Source: Leptospiraceae bacterium | GTDB lineage: Bacteria > Spirochaetota > Leptospiria > Leptospirales > Leptonemataceae | Assembly: GCA_026005135.1 (NCBI GenBank) | Contig: BPKM01000001.1 | Coordinates: 124,001-188,000 of the forward strand | Reading direction: 5' to 3' | Length of the DNA stretch: 64,000 bases | In this document: piece by piece, positions 46,761 to 56,308 of the stretch | How positions within the stretch are numbered: the stretch's first letter is position 1 | Layout: the number at the start of each line of letters is the position of its first letter | Made by a program: the position numbers and the translations under genes | Notes under the pieces: model-generated | What the model saw: only the letters and a program-made list of their open reading frames with translations | The model's database searches: none | What the model was told of the DNA's origin: nothing

Positions 46761-47162
46761 TTATTTAGCAAAAGTTTGATAAATATGATTTATTATTTTA
46801 TATATTTCATAAAAAATTTGATCCTGATCTTTTAATATATCTGGATAATGCCATTTGATGATTTTATTTTTATAGAAAAGCTCTATATATTCTAAAGGAC
46901 CACCAAACTTATCTGGATTAAAATTTAGTATTCTATTTTCTTTAAAATCAATTTGTTCTATAAGATTCTGAATCATTTCTAAATCTTTTTCCTGTAATAT
47001 TCCTTTATACTGAAATAGAATTTGATCTTCATATCCTTTTAATTTTTTTATTTTAAGAGTACCGTCATAATGGATTTTAATAATTAATTCTTGATGATAT
47101 TCTGGAGGAAGAGAACCATTATCTTTATAATAAATTAATTTATATTCTTTTTTTAAATACAC
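46761..47162 (-). CDS. Hypothetical protein
   Basis: A 133-residue protein starting MYLKKEYKLIYYKDNGSLPP, with alternating strands (ELIIKIHYDGTLKIKKL), a helix (DLEMIQNLIEQIDF), a GGPLEYIELFYKN strand and a final helix. No signal peptide or known motif. It lies 27 bases upstream of flaA on the same strand, so it may be co-transcribed with it. Function unknown. Confidence 0.6.
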   Translation of the reverse strand: MYLKKEYKLIYYKDNGSLPPEYHQELIIKIHYDGTLKIKKLKGYEDQILFQYKGILQEKDLEMIQNLIEQIDFKENRILNFNPDKFGGPLEYIELFYKNKIIKWHYPDILKDQDQIFYEIYKIINHIYQTFAK

Positions 47163-47236
47163 ATTTGTATAGAAAAAGTAAAATTAAAAATTAGTCTATC
47201 AAAAAAATAATTGGAATTATCTAAAATTTAGATTAA

Positions 47237-47267
47237 TTGACCGTACTTGTTTTTTTAATTTTATGGT
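47237..47267 (+). promoter_or_regulatory. Promoter of carA (leaderless type)
   Basis: TTGACC (47237-47242), a 19-base spacer, then TATGGT (47262-47267), then AGTTA and ATG at 47273. The TATGGTAGTTAATG end is very like TATTGTAGTTATG at the acyl-CoA dehydrogenase gene. Confidence 0.45.
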
Positions 47268-47272
47268 AGTTA

Positions 47273-48373
47273 ATGTTGACTAATAATAAAATTAAGGCTG
47301 TTGTTGTTCTGGAAAATGGTGATTATTTTGTAGGTAAATTATTTGGTTATCCCCAAAAAGCATTAGGAGAAGTTTGTTTTAATACTTCAATGACAGGCTA
47401 TCAAGAAATTTTAACAGATCCCTCATATTATGGTCAAATTGTTACAATGACATATCCTATGATTGGAAATTATGGAATTTATGAAGATTATTCTCAATCA
47501 AATAAAATACAGTGTTTTGGTTTTATTGTAAAAAAATATATAAAAAAACCATCTAATTATATTTCTCAGATGACTTTAGAAGAATTTTTAATACAAAATA
47601 AAACACCAGGGGTAGAAAATATTGATACTAGAAAATTAGTATTGACTTTGAGGGATCAGGGTGTTATGAGAGGTGGAATATTCCCAGACGAAGCCGAAAT
47701 TAAAAATTATATGTTAGAGGAAGTTCTTTCTATTCCTCCTATGATTGGTTTAGATTTAGCCTCTAAGGTAACAACAAATCAACCTTATCAATATAGTAAA
47801 AAAGAAAAAAAATTTAAAATTGCTGTACTGGATTATGGCGTTAAAAGAAATATATTAAAGTATTTAGATGAAGCTGGTTTTGAAGTTCATGTTTTTCCGG
47901 CATTTACTAAACCTGAAGAAATAAAACATTTTCATTGTTATTTTTTATCTAACGGACCTGGTGATCCTGCAGCAACACAATATGCAATAGAAAATGTAAG
48001 AGAAATTTTAACTTATAAAAAACCTATTTTTGGTATATGTCTTGGACATCAAATTCTCGGTTTGGCTCGAGGATGGAAAACTTTTAAATTGAAATTTGGT
48101 CATAGAGGGGGCAATCAGCCAGTAATGGATCTTCGCACTAAAAAAGTAGAAATTACAGCACAAAATCATGGTTTTGCTGTAGAAACACAAGATCAGAATG
48201 ATTTAGAAATCATTTATGTAAATCTAAATGATAAAACCATCGAAGGTTTTAAAGATCGTGATTATCCTATTTTAAGTGTTCAACACCATCCAGAAGCAAG
48301 TCCTGGTCCCAACGATGCAAAACATATATTTAAAGATTTTTATAATATGGTAGAACAATTTTATGAAAACTAA
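47273..48373 (+). CDS. carA: Carbamoyl-phosphate synthase small (glutaminase) subunit
   Basis: CarA hydrolyses glutamine to supply ammonia for carbamoyl phosphate (pyrimidine and arginine synthesis). The N-terminal domain has GEVCFNTSMTGYQEILTDPS and GVENIDTRKLV. The class I glutaminase domain has the oxyanion GPGDP, the nucleophile Cys in FGICLGHQILGLA and the His/Glu in VQHHPEASPGP. Length 366 residues is normal. carB is not adjacent. The ATG follows a leaderless-type promoter. Confidence 0.95.
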   Translation: MLTNNKIKAVVVLENGDYFVGKLFGYPQKALGEVCFNTSMTGYQEILTDPSYYGQIVTMTYPMIGNYGIYEDYSQSNKIQCFGFIVKKYIKKPSNYISQMTLEEFLIQNKTPGVENIDTRKLVLTLRDQGVMRGGIFPDEAEIKNYMLEEVLSIPPMIGLDLASKVTTNQPYQYSKKEKKFKIAVLDYGVKRNILKYLDEAGFEVHVFPAFTKPEEIKHFHCYFLSNGPGDPAATQYAIENVREILTYKKPIFGICLGHQILGLARGWKTFKLKFGHRGGNQPVMDLRTKKVEITAQNHGFAVETQDQNDLEIIYVNLNDKTIEGFKDRDYPILSVQHHPEASPGPNDAKHIFKDFYNMVEQFYEN

Positions 48374-49343
48374 AATCATTTTTTTAATTATAATTTCGAT
48401 AATTTTATCTTGTAGTACATCGAAAGAAAATAGAAAAATTGTTCATCAAGAAATTGATAAAAGTCAGTTAGGCGAAGAATTAAATTATGTCTATATGGTT
48501 GTAGGGAAAAAGGCTGTGACTAAATTAGAATTAGATAGAATTACAAAATTATCGGGATTTATTTCTAAAATTGAAAATCGAAAAATAGAACCAGAAGATT
48601 TTTTAATTGAAAAACTCATTGTGGAACAGGTTGCAGAAGAAGAGTCTATAATTGTAAATGAAGAGCGCATTAAGAATGAAATAGAAAAAAGAAGATTGGG
48701 AGCAAATATAAAATCAATGGATGAATTCCAAAAAGTAATTGAAAAAGAAACTGGTTTACCTTTCGAATTATGGAAAGAAGTATTAAGGTATCAATTATTA
48801 AAACAGCAGATTATTCAGATTCGTATACCCATACCACAACCAACAGAAAAAGAAATTGAAGATTTTTATCAAAAGCATAAAAGAGAGATTGGTATAGAAG
48901 TTTTATTTCGAGAAATTGTTTTTCCGAAAACCTATACAATTCAAGAAGAAAAAAAAATATACGAAGTAGTAAAAGATGTTTATAATCAACTACAACAAAA
49001 TCCAAATCAATTTTCAGAAATAGCAAAAAATCTTAAAGAAAATGTATCTCCTTATAAATATGGTGGAGGTATTCGATTATGGACACTGATCACAGATATT
49101 GCAAAAGAAGATCAGATTATAGCAGGTGCTGTATTTCGTTTATCAGTAGGTAGTATTTCTCCTGTTTTTAAAAATCAAAATGGCCAATATGTTATTGTTA
49201 AAGTAGAAGGGAAACGTCCAATTCCCTTAGATAAAGTTCAAGAATTAATACGTATAAGATTATATTATGATAAAGCAGAAGAATCATTTCAGAACTGGCT
49301 TGAGCAAAAAAAACGCGATTTAATTATAAAAAAATTATCTTAA
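48363..49343 (+). CDS. SurA/PpiC-like peptidyl-prolyl isomerase lipoprotein
   Basis: A 326-residue protein with a lipoprotein signal (IIFLIIISIILSCSTS), a SurA-type N-terminal helical chaperone region (residues about 35-170, including KLSGFISKIENRKIEPEDFL), and a parvulin-like domain (about 175-300; EVLFREIVFPK, ENVSPYKYGGGIRLW, LSVGSISPVFKNQNGQYVIVK). It would help fold outer-membrane or periplasmic proteins. It overlaps carA by 11 bases and ends 1 base before the spiro-SPASM gene. Confidence 0.85.
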   Translation: MKTKIIFLIIISIILSCSTSKENRKIVHQEIDKSQLGEELNYVYMVVGKKAVTKLELDRITKLSGFISKIENRKIEPEDFLIEKLIVEQVAEEESIIVNEERIKNEIEKRRLGANIKSMDEFQKVIEKETGLPFELWKEVLRYQLLKQQIIQIRIPIPQPTEKEIEDFYQKHKREIGIEVLFREIVFPKTYTIQEEKKIYEVVKDVYNQLQQNPNQFSEIAKNLKENVSPYKYGGGIRLWTLITDIAKEDQIIAGAVFRLSVGSISPVFKNQNGQYVIVKVEGKRPIPLDKVQELIRIRLYYDKAEESFQNWLEQKKRDLIIKKLS

Positions 49344-49344
49344 A

Positions 49345-50946
49345 ATGGAATTTAATTTATCAAATAGAAGGATTGATTTTTGTGTTGTTTATACCAATAT
49401 AGAAAAATATGATTTAGAATTAGTAAATTTTTTTTTAGAAAAGCTCTATAATCTTTTATCTAGCATTTCTACGAAGACTTTTCGAAAACAATTAAAAATA
49501 TTTATTCAGGAAAAATTTCCTGTTTATTTTGTTTCTAAAAATTATAAATATTTAAATCATTTAAAAGAACATATTAAATCAAATTATTTTGATTTCCATT
49601 ATATCGAAGCAAAATCATTACAAGATGCTATTTTTAATATTTCACCATCTATAGATAATAAAACGTTAAGTGAAATTAAGAATAATAGTGATAATATCAA
49701 AATTATAGAAACTTACGATACCTTTTTATATTTTGAATCTATTTCTCCTTTTTTAGATATTGAACATAGTGTTAACTTGATATTAGATCATTTTACTTAC
49801 TTAGCAGAATATACTTATAGCGATATTGCAATACCTGGTTTTTTACCAGTAATTTGTAATATAGAACTTGCTAAAAGAATCTTTATAGAAGAGAAAGAAT
49901 ATTTCTGGAATTGGTCAGAATATCTATTACGAAATACCCAAACAGTAGATCTGGAAATTTATTATATTGAACCAGATTATCGTAAATATAGAGTACGATT
50001 TGATTTATTTAATGAAAGATATCAAAAAATCTGTCGAAATATTTATGATTTTAATAAACATATTACTTATAAAGAAATAGAAGAAATTTTTAAAAACCAC
50101 TTAGAACTTATTCGTATAGCACCAACTTATATTGAGATTGAACTAACAACGAAAAATGAATTAAATCCAAAAATTTATCCAATCAATAAAGAAGAAAATG
50201 AGCTTTCTTTGACTCTTTATAAGAAAATAATAAAAGATTTAAAAGAATTTCATCTAAATCAATCTTTTACATTATCCTTAGCTGGTACGGGAGAACCTTT
50301 TTTATATAATCATCTTAAAAAAGTTTTAGAAATTGCAATTGATTCTAATTTATTTCATACTATATACTTAGAAACATTTTTTTATAAATTAAATGAAGAA
50401 ATCTTAGATTATATACAAAATTTTAAAGATATTATAACCATCATAATTAAATTACCCACATTAAATGAATCTTTATATAAAGAATTGATGGGAACAAATT
50501 ATTTACCTCAAATAAAAGAAAACTTAGAGATTATAAAGAACAATGACTTAAAAATATATGTAGAAATTCTTCGAATTAAACAGGTAGAAGAAGAATTAGA
50601 CTCCTTTTTCGATTATTTTAAAAATACAAAAATAAAACCAATTATAGGTAAATATAATACTTTTGGAAATTTATTAGATGATTTTTCTGTTGTTGATCTG
50701 GAGCCCTTAGAAAAAGATTATTGTAGAAGTTTAATGTTTCAATTATATATTGATGCAAATGGTAAAGTTCCTATTTGTAGGCAAGATATATTAAGTAAAT
50801 ATAAATCATATGATATAAATCATTCTTCTCTTAAAGAAATCTTTTATAACTTAAAAGAATATTATGATTATTTTGAAAAAAAGCAATTTGATAAAATTAT
50901 TCCTTTATGTAATTGTTGTAAAGATTGGTATGTTTTTTTAGGGTAA
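49345..50946 (+). CDS. Spiro-SPASM protein lacking the radical SAM cysteines
   Basis: A 533-residue protein of the spirochaete-restricted spiro-SPASM type. The middle follows the radical SAM barrel: IEIELTTKNELNPKIYP sits where CxxxCxxC should be, then LSLAGTGEPFLYNHLKKVLE resembles the SAM-binding GGEP strand. None of the three [4Fe-4S] Cys remain. The C-terminal SPASM-like cysteines remain (DYCRSLMFQLYIDANGKV, PICRQD, CNCC). It is the first gene of a set with a SpsF-like cytidylyltransferase and a SpsG-like protein. The N-terminal 250 residues resemble no family I know. Confidence 0.7.
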   Translation: MEFNLSNRRIDFCVVYTNIEKYDLELVNFFLEKLYNLLSSISTKTFRKQLKIFIQEKFPVYFVSKNYKYLNHLKEHIKSNYFDFHYIEAKSLQDAIFNISPSIDNKTLSEIKNNSDNIKIIETYDTFLYFESISPFLDIEHSVNLILDHFTYLAEYTYSDIAIPGFLPVICNIELAKRIFIEEKEYFWNWSEYLLRNTQTVDLEIYYIEPDYRKYRVRFDLFNERYQKICRNIYDFNKHITYKEIEEIFKNHLELIRIAPTYIEIELTTKNELNPKIYPINKEENELSLTLYKKIIKDLKEFHLNQSFTLSLAGTGEPFLYNHLKKVLEIAIDSNLFHTIYLETFFYKLNEEILDYIQNFKDIITIIIKLPTLNESLYKELMGTNYLPQIKENLEIIKNNDLKIYVEILRIKQVEEELDSFFDYFKNTKIKPIIGKYNTFGNLLDDFSVVDLEPLEKDYCRSLMFQLYIDANGKVPICRQDILSKYKSYDINHSSLKEIFYNLKEYYDYFEKKQFDKIIPLCNCCKDWYVFLG

Positions 50947-50956
50947 TTTTTTATCA

Positions 50957-51730
50957 ATGGAAGAATTAATAGAAAATAAATCTGCTATACTAATACAGGC
51001 AAGATCAACATCCACTCGTTTGCCAAAAAAAGTATTATTATCATTAACATTAGAAAATCAAACAAAAACTGTTATAGAATGGATTTACGAAAGACTTAGA
51101 ACTGGCTCTATTAATAAGATCTATTTTATTATACCAGATAATGATACTATTTTAATAAAATTTTTACAGGAAAAAAATATCCCTTTTTTAACTGGTCCAC
51201 TCTTTGATGTAAGGAAACGTTATATTAATGCTGCAGAATCTTTAAAAATTGAATATATTATACGAGCAACGGCAGATAATCCTTTTGTGGAACCAGAATT
51301 ACTATTACCAACGATTAAAGAATTGATTTATAATCAATTCGATTTATTTTCTTTTATTGGTTTACCCTTAGGTGTATCTATAGAAGCGTTTACATTAGAA
51401 GCAATAAAAAAAGGAGAACAAAAGTATAATGATCCTCTCTATAAAGAGCATGTAAGTTTGCATATAAAAAAACATAAAGAGATTTTTTCTGTAATGCATA
51501 AAGAATATTTACCATTTAAACAATATTTAAATCAATTTTTTTCTAAGTTAAATGCGAAGAATTTTTATTTACCTCGATTAACATTGGATCAAATAGAAGA
51601 TTACAATGTTTTTAAAATCATTTATTCTAAATTAAAAAAGAATTTTACAATTTATGATGTAATGGAACTCTATTTTAAAGAACCAGAAATTTTTATGGGT
51701 AATCAACATGTGGAACAAAGAAAATTTTAA
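50957..51730 (+). CDS. SpsF-like cytidylyltransferase
   Basis: A 257-residue GT-A nucleotidyltransferase of the CMP-sugar/SpsF group: AILIQARSTSTRLPKKVLL is the nucleotide-binding start, RATADNPFVEPELL carries the metal Asp, and SIEAFTLEAIKKGEQ and PRLTLDQIEDY are later family motifs. It probably activates a polysaccharide or glycan sugar with CTP. It overlaps the next gene by 23 bases, and the pair resembles the SpsF-SpsG module. Confidence 0.8.
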   Translation: MEELIENKSAILIQARSTSTRLPKKVLLSLTLENQTKTVIEWIYERLRTGSINKIYFIIPDNDTILIKFLQEKNIPFLTGPLFDVRKRYINAAESLKIEYIIRATADNPFVEPELLLPTIKELIYNQFDLFSFIGLPLGVSIEAFTLEAIKKGEQKYNDPLYKEHVSLHIKKHKEIFSVMHKEYLPFKQYLNQFFSKLNAKNFYLPRLTLDQIEDYNVFKIIYSKLKKNFTIYDVMELYFKEPEIFMGNQHVEQRKF

Positions 51731-52688
51731 TGATTATGCTATTCATTTATATGCGATAGCAGAAGGTACAGGGCATATACAAAGAATATTTCATATAGCA
51801 GAATATCTATCAAAATTTTATAAAAATATATTAGTATTTATATGGAATATCCATAATCATACTTTTATAGAAAATTATATAAGAAAAATGAATTTTAGAC
51901 AATCCTATTTTATTTTTCATAGTTTTAATGAAATACAATTAAAAAATAATAAAACAAATTATTTTATTATTATGGATATTAGAGATTATGATCCAGATAT
52001 CATTAAAAAGGTATATAAAAAAAACAAAAGTTATATACTAAGTATTGATAATTATAATAAAAATAAATATAATGATATTAATTACTGGTATACATTGCCA
52101 CATCCAAAAATGGAACTTCCTATTAAAGAATCATTAAAAAAAAATTTCTGGAATCCAGCTTTTATTCAATATTTATTAAATAATAGTAATTGTATTAATA
52201 AAAATCAATTCATTTTAGTTTATTTAGGATTACATAATGATAATACATATAAAAAAATATTGGATAAGAAATTGAAAGTAAAACAAATATTACAAAGTTT
52301 AGAAATTATAAAAAAAAATGAAAATGTAAATATAATAACAATTGATAATAAGACTTTTTATTCTCCAGAAGAATTTTATAAAATTTTTAATTCTATTGAT
52401 ATTGTTATAACCTATCCAGGTATACTTTTTTACGAAGCAATGTTATTGAATAAAATCATTATAGCATATCATTTTAATAGCTTGATCCATAGTAAGATAC
52501 TTGATAAAATAAGAAAAGAATTTTCAGATTATTATAACCAGACCCTTTTAATAAATCATAAAATAAATTCTTATGAATTTTTTTATTTTGATTTTAAAAT
52601 GTTTAAGGAAATAGAATTGAATAACTTTAATTTATGGACGCCTTATCAAAATTTAAAGAATTGGATCGAAAAATATATTTCTGATTAG
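51708..52688 (+). CDS. SpsG-like GT-B fold protein
   Basis: A 326-residue protein. The N-terminus has the glycosyltransferase-B loop (IAEGTGHIQRIFHIAEYL, compare GxGHxxR), and the C-terminal half has ITYPGILFYEAMLLNKIIIA, where SpsG/MurG-type proteins bind the nucleotide sugar. This fits a UDP-sugar hydrolase or glycosyltransferase of the PseG/SpsG type. Overlap with the SpsF-like gene indicates coupled translation. Confidence 0.7.
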   Translation: MWNKENFNDYAIHLYAIAEGTGHIQRIFHIAEYLSKFYKNILVFIWNIHNHTFIENYIRKMNFRQSYFIFHSFNEIQLKNNKTNYFIIMDIRDYDPDIIKKVYKKNKSYILSIDNYNKNKYNDINYWYTLPHPKMELPIKESLKKNFWNPAFIQYLLNNSNCINKNQFILVYLGLHNDNTYKKILDKKLKVKQILQSLEIIKKNENVNIITIDNKTFYSPEEFYKIFNSIDIVITYPGILFYEAMLLNKIIIAYHFNSLIHSKILDKIRKEFSDYYNQTLLINHKINSYEFFYFDFKMFKEIELNNFNLWTPYQNLKNWIEKYISD

Positions 52689-52701
52689 TATAGGGAAGTA
52701 T

Positions 52702-54232
52702 ATGGAGGAAAAAGAAAATTATTTATTACGTTTCTTTATGATTGTACTTTTAACTAGGAGTTATTGTATTAACTTTGATTTTTAAGCGATCTAATCAGAC
52801 AAGTTTAGATATAGAGACATATTATCAATTAGAAAAAGCAAAAATTGATTTAATGTATCGAATTATTTATTTTCAGGTAATTTTATCTTATCAATTACCA
52901 GAAGAAAATAAAAATGTTATTTATACACAAATTTTTCAACAATTAACAATATTAACAAAAGAATATCCTAAAAATCCAGAAGTTCATTTACAAAATTATA
53001 TTATTTATAATCATTTATCGCAATTTATAAAACAAAATTATTCTATTCCAGATGAAATTTTAAAAGATAAAAGTTACAAAGAATATTATAATTTATTATA
53101 TAAAATTTATAATCAAAAACAAATTCAATTAAACGAAGAAAATGTAAAAAAGAATCCTCTTAAATTGCCTTTCCATAAAATTGTTGTTTTAGATTATTTA
53201 GAAAAAAAAGATCCTGTAGAAGCAAAAATATATTTAAAACAATTAATTCAAGAAACTATACCATTTCAGATGGGAATTAGTATACTTTCCTTATTTCTTT
53301 TGTTTTCTTTTTTTGCTGGATTTTTTATTTTAATAAGGTTTTTTTCTAAGACACCAGTTCCCTTTTATGGTAGCTTTATTAGAAATTATAATTATAAAAT
53401 TACCTGGATACTTTTAGAATCTGCTGTAATATATTTATTTTTATATATTCCAGTTAATTATATCATTTTAGAAATATTGGAAAATTATATTCCGGATCAA
53501 TTATGGTTTCAGATTTTTTATATTATTTTTATTTTTGTTTTGGTATTAATTTATTTTAAAAATGAAGTAGGAATAGAATTTTTTAAATATTCTTTTTGGA
53601 CTAAAGTATATAGTCATTATGATTTTTATGATGTATTTAAAAATTATAATTTTCCCGAAGAAGATAAAGAAAATTTAACAGATTCAGAGGATGTTCAGGT
53701 AAAAAATATTCAAAAGGATTTTAAAAGTATAATCGATAGAATTGTTAAAGAAAAAAAAATAAAACCTATTTCTCCATTAAAAGAAATATTTTATGGTTTT
53801 TTAGCATTTATTGTTATATTTCCTATATCGGTTGTAGTTTTATTATTAAGTATTTTTTTTAGTGGTAATCAAGTAGGTATTGATGATGCTCATCCTATTT
53901 CATTTCTTATTTCTGATCATTTTTTTGCAGTTTTTATTTTAGCAGTTTTTCTTGCACCAATTACAGAAGAAATTGTATTTAGGAACTGGATATATGGATA
54001 TTTTAGAAGACGTTTTTCTATATTATTATCTGCCTTTTTATCTGGAATGTTATTTGCCAGTTTACATCCTCAGGGAGTTATTGCTTATCCCTATCTTGTT
54101 TTTTTGGGTATGAGTCTTGCTTTTTTACGTGAATATAGACCAGGTATAATTGCACCAATTATAACACATGCTTGTATTAATGGTCTTGCCATTGTAATGA
54201 ATTATTTGTTTTATAAATTTATTGCTCTTTAA
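52702..54232 (+). CDS. CPBP-family intramembrane metalloprotease (frameshifted near the start)
   Basis: ATG 52702 (MEEKENYLLRFFMIVLL) gives the first part of the N-terminal membrane anchor. One base must be skipped within 52746-52755 to continue as LGVIVLTLIFKRSNQ into the long frame (TTG at 52775 to 54232). The C-terminal CPBP/Abi domain has the EExxxR motif (EEIVFRNWIYGYFRRRF), FASLHP and ITHACINGLA. These form the metal site of glutamic-type CAAX or bacteriocin-processing proteases. The large N-terminal helical domain (residues about 25-190) is unusual. Confidence 0.8.
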
Positions 54233-54370
54233 AATTTATTCTAATATCTTCTGTTTGTTTTTTAGTAGATCGTAATATTTTTTAAAATGTTAAAATGTTG
54301 AAAATTATTATATAATTTACTTATTTTTGCATAATGTCAGTGTGAAAATTATATTTTTTTAAAAGTATAT

Positions 54371-55193
54371 TTAATTTATAATACCATATTTTTTTAATTC
54401 TTTTTTAGATAAACCTGTAGCTTCCATAATAATATTTATATCTATTCCTTTTTTAACTAACTTTTTTGCTGTTTCTATTTTTTTGTTCTAATTTACCTTC
54501 CTGTAAGCCTTTTTCGTAGTGTGGTTTTACTAAGTCAGTAATATCAGCTTCGTAAACTTTTGGCATTTTGATACCCTCTGGTAATTGTTTTTCGAAATTA
54601 CTATATCTAACATAATACATTTCTTGTAATAATGCAATCATTTTTTTATCTTTAATGGGAATTAGTTTAATGTTTTTTAGACCTTCTTTTAATTTATTTT
54701 GATTAGCGAAGATATAGAGGTATTCTATTTCGTAGTTATGAATATCAAGTTGGTTAATTTCGATAAAGTAGATATTTAATAAATCATTATGGAATTTATA
54801 AAGACCGTCTTGTAATAATATGGCATGTTTATTTAATAGATTTTTAAAGGATTTAGTGAAGTCTGGGGTAATAAGTGTAATAGTAGTATTATTAAGGTTA
54901 GCGATTTTTTCTCTATTACAGAAACCCGTAAGATAGATAAATAGGTCGTTAAAATCTTTTATGGTAGGTTTATCTTTTTCAGATTTAAAAGATATAATGT
55001 TGAATAATTTGAAATATTTAAATAATTCTAATTTTTTAGTATTTGGATTTTTAATGATAATAATGTCTGCTTTTTTTGGTAGTTTAAGAATTTCGTATTC
55101 GGTGATGACGTTGCAGTTTAGTAGTTCAAAGAAGTTTTTAGTTACGATTTTGAAGAATTCATCGTATTTAAGAGTAAATTTATGTTTTGGCAT
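54371..55193 (-). pseudogene. PD-(D/E)XK-like nuclease-fold protein, copy 1 (tail frameshifted)
   Basis: One of five near-identical genes. The N-terminal 225 residues (MPKHKFTLKYDEFFKIVTKN start; KADIIIIKNPNTKKLELFKY; then NIISFKSEKDKPTIKDF) look like a Rpn/DUF4351-type PD-(D/E)XK fold in which the Glu of ExK is Ser. After KGLQEGKLEQ the frame ends at 54453. Skipping one base in an A7 run gives KKIETAKKLVKKGIDINIIM and ends GLSKKELKKYGIIN at 54371. These proteins are usually associated with mobile, multi-copy genes. Confidence 0.7.
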
Positions 55194-55318
55194 AGAGGGA
55201 TATATTCTGATTATCGGAATTTATAGAATAAGTTAAGAAAAAGAAGTATTAGTTTGAGAAAAAATTATAAAATTTGATTTACTATCTAAAAATCAATGGG
55301 TAGGATATTGGACGGAAA
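55194..55318. repeat. Conserved intergenic repeat between PD-(D/E)XK copies 1 and 2
   Basis: About 125 bases beginning agagggatatattctgatt and ending near ggtaggatattggacggaaa are almost identical to 62692-62815 and 63697-63820. Gene plus spacer form a unit of about 1 kb that has been duplicated in tandem. Confidence 0.8.
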
Positions 55319-56199
55319 CTATTCAATAATTTTATATTTTTTTAAATCTTTTTTAGATAAGCCAGTTATTTTTATAATTAAATCAATCGATAAACCTTCT
55401 TTTTTCATTTTCTTCGCTGTTTCTATTTTTGCTTTTAGTTGCCCTTCCTGTAATCCTTCAATTTTCCTTCAAGTTTTCCTTTTTGTAATCCTTCCTGTAA
55501 GCCTTTTACCTTCTTCGCCTCATAATGAGGTTTAACTAAGTCCGTAATATCAGCTTCGTAAACTTTTGGCATTTTGATACCCTCTGGTAATTGTTTTTCG
55601 AAATTACTATATCTAACATAATACATTTCTTGTAATAATGCAATCATTTTTTTATCTTTAATGGGAATTAGTTTAATGTTTTTTAGACCTTCTTTTAATT
55701 TATTTTGATTAGCGAAGATATAGAGATATTCTATTTCGTAGTTATGAATATCAAGTTGGTTGATTTCGATAAAGTAGATATTTAATAAATCATTATGGAA
55801 TTTATAAAGACCATCTTGTAATAATATGGCATGTTTATTTAATAGATTTTTAAAAGAATTAGTAAAATCTGGTGTTATTAAGGTGATGGTAGTATTATTA
55901 AGGTTAGCGGATTTTTCTCTATTACAGAAACCCGTAAGATAGATAAATAGGTCGTTAAAGTCTTTTATGGTAGGTTTATCTTTTTCAGATTTAAAAGATA
56001 TAATGTTGAATAATTTGAAATATTTAAATAATTCTAATTTTTTAGTATTTGGATTTTTAATGATAATGATGTCAGCTTTTTTTGGTAGATTAAGAATTTC
56101 GTATTCGGTGATAACGTTGCAGTTTAGTAGTTCAAAGAAGTTTTTAGTTACGATTTTAAAGAATTCGTCGTATTTAAGAGTAAATTTATGTTTTGGCAT
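55319..56199 (-). pseudogene. PD-(D/E)XK-like nuclease-fold protein, copy 2 (tail frameshifted)
   Basis: Start at MPKHKF (56199). The core is nearly identical to the other copies. The tail contains KGLQEGLQKGKLEGKL repeats, then a missing base near 55460 shifts it into KDYRKGN and a stop at 55435. The restored frame reads QLKAKIETAKKMKKEGLSID and ends KKYKIIE at 55319. The end module differs from copies 1, 3 and 4 but matches copy 5. Confidence 0.7.
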
Positions 56200-56308
56200 A
56201 GAAAAAATATACAAAATAATAATAGAATAATGTCAACAAATAAAAAAATAGTTGCAAAGAAAATGAAAAAAAAATAAAAATATAAAAAAATAAGTAAAGT
56301 GAGGCGTG

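Noticed and set aside
47163..47272. A riboswitch or attenuator before carA
   Set aside because: The promoter appears to sit directly at the ATG, leaving no leader, and no conserved stem is visible.
6335..52755. A programmed +1 frameshift signal shared by the five split genes
   Set aside because: The sites read CCT-G-TAT, TCC-T-GTA, TTA-A-CTA, an AGAAGAAG run and AAATATATGCC. There is no common slippery codon, stop or stimulatory element, so I report only the bias, not a recoding signal.
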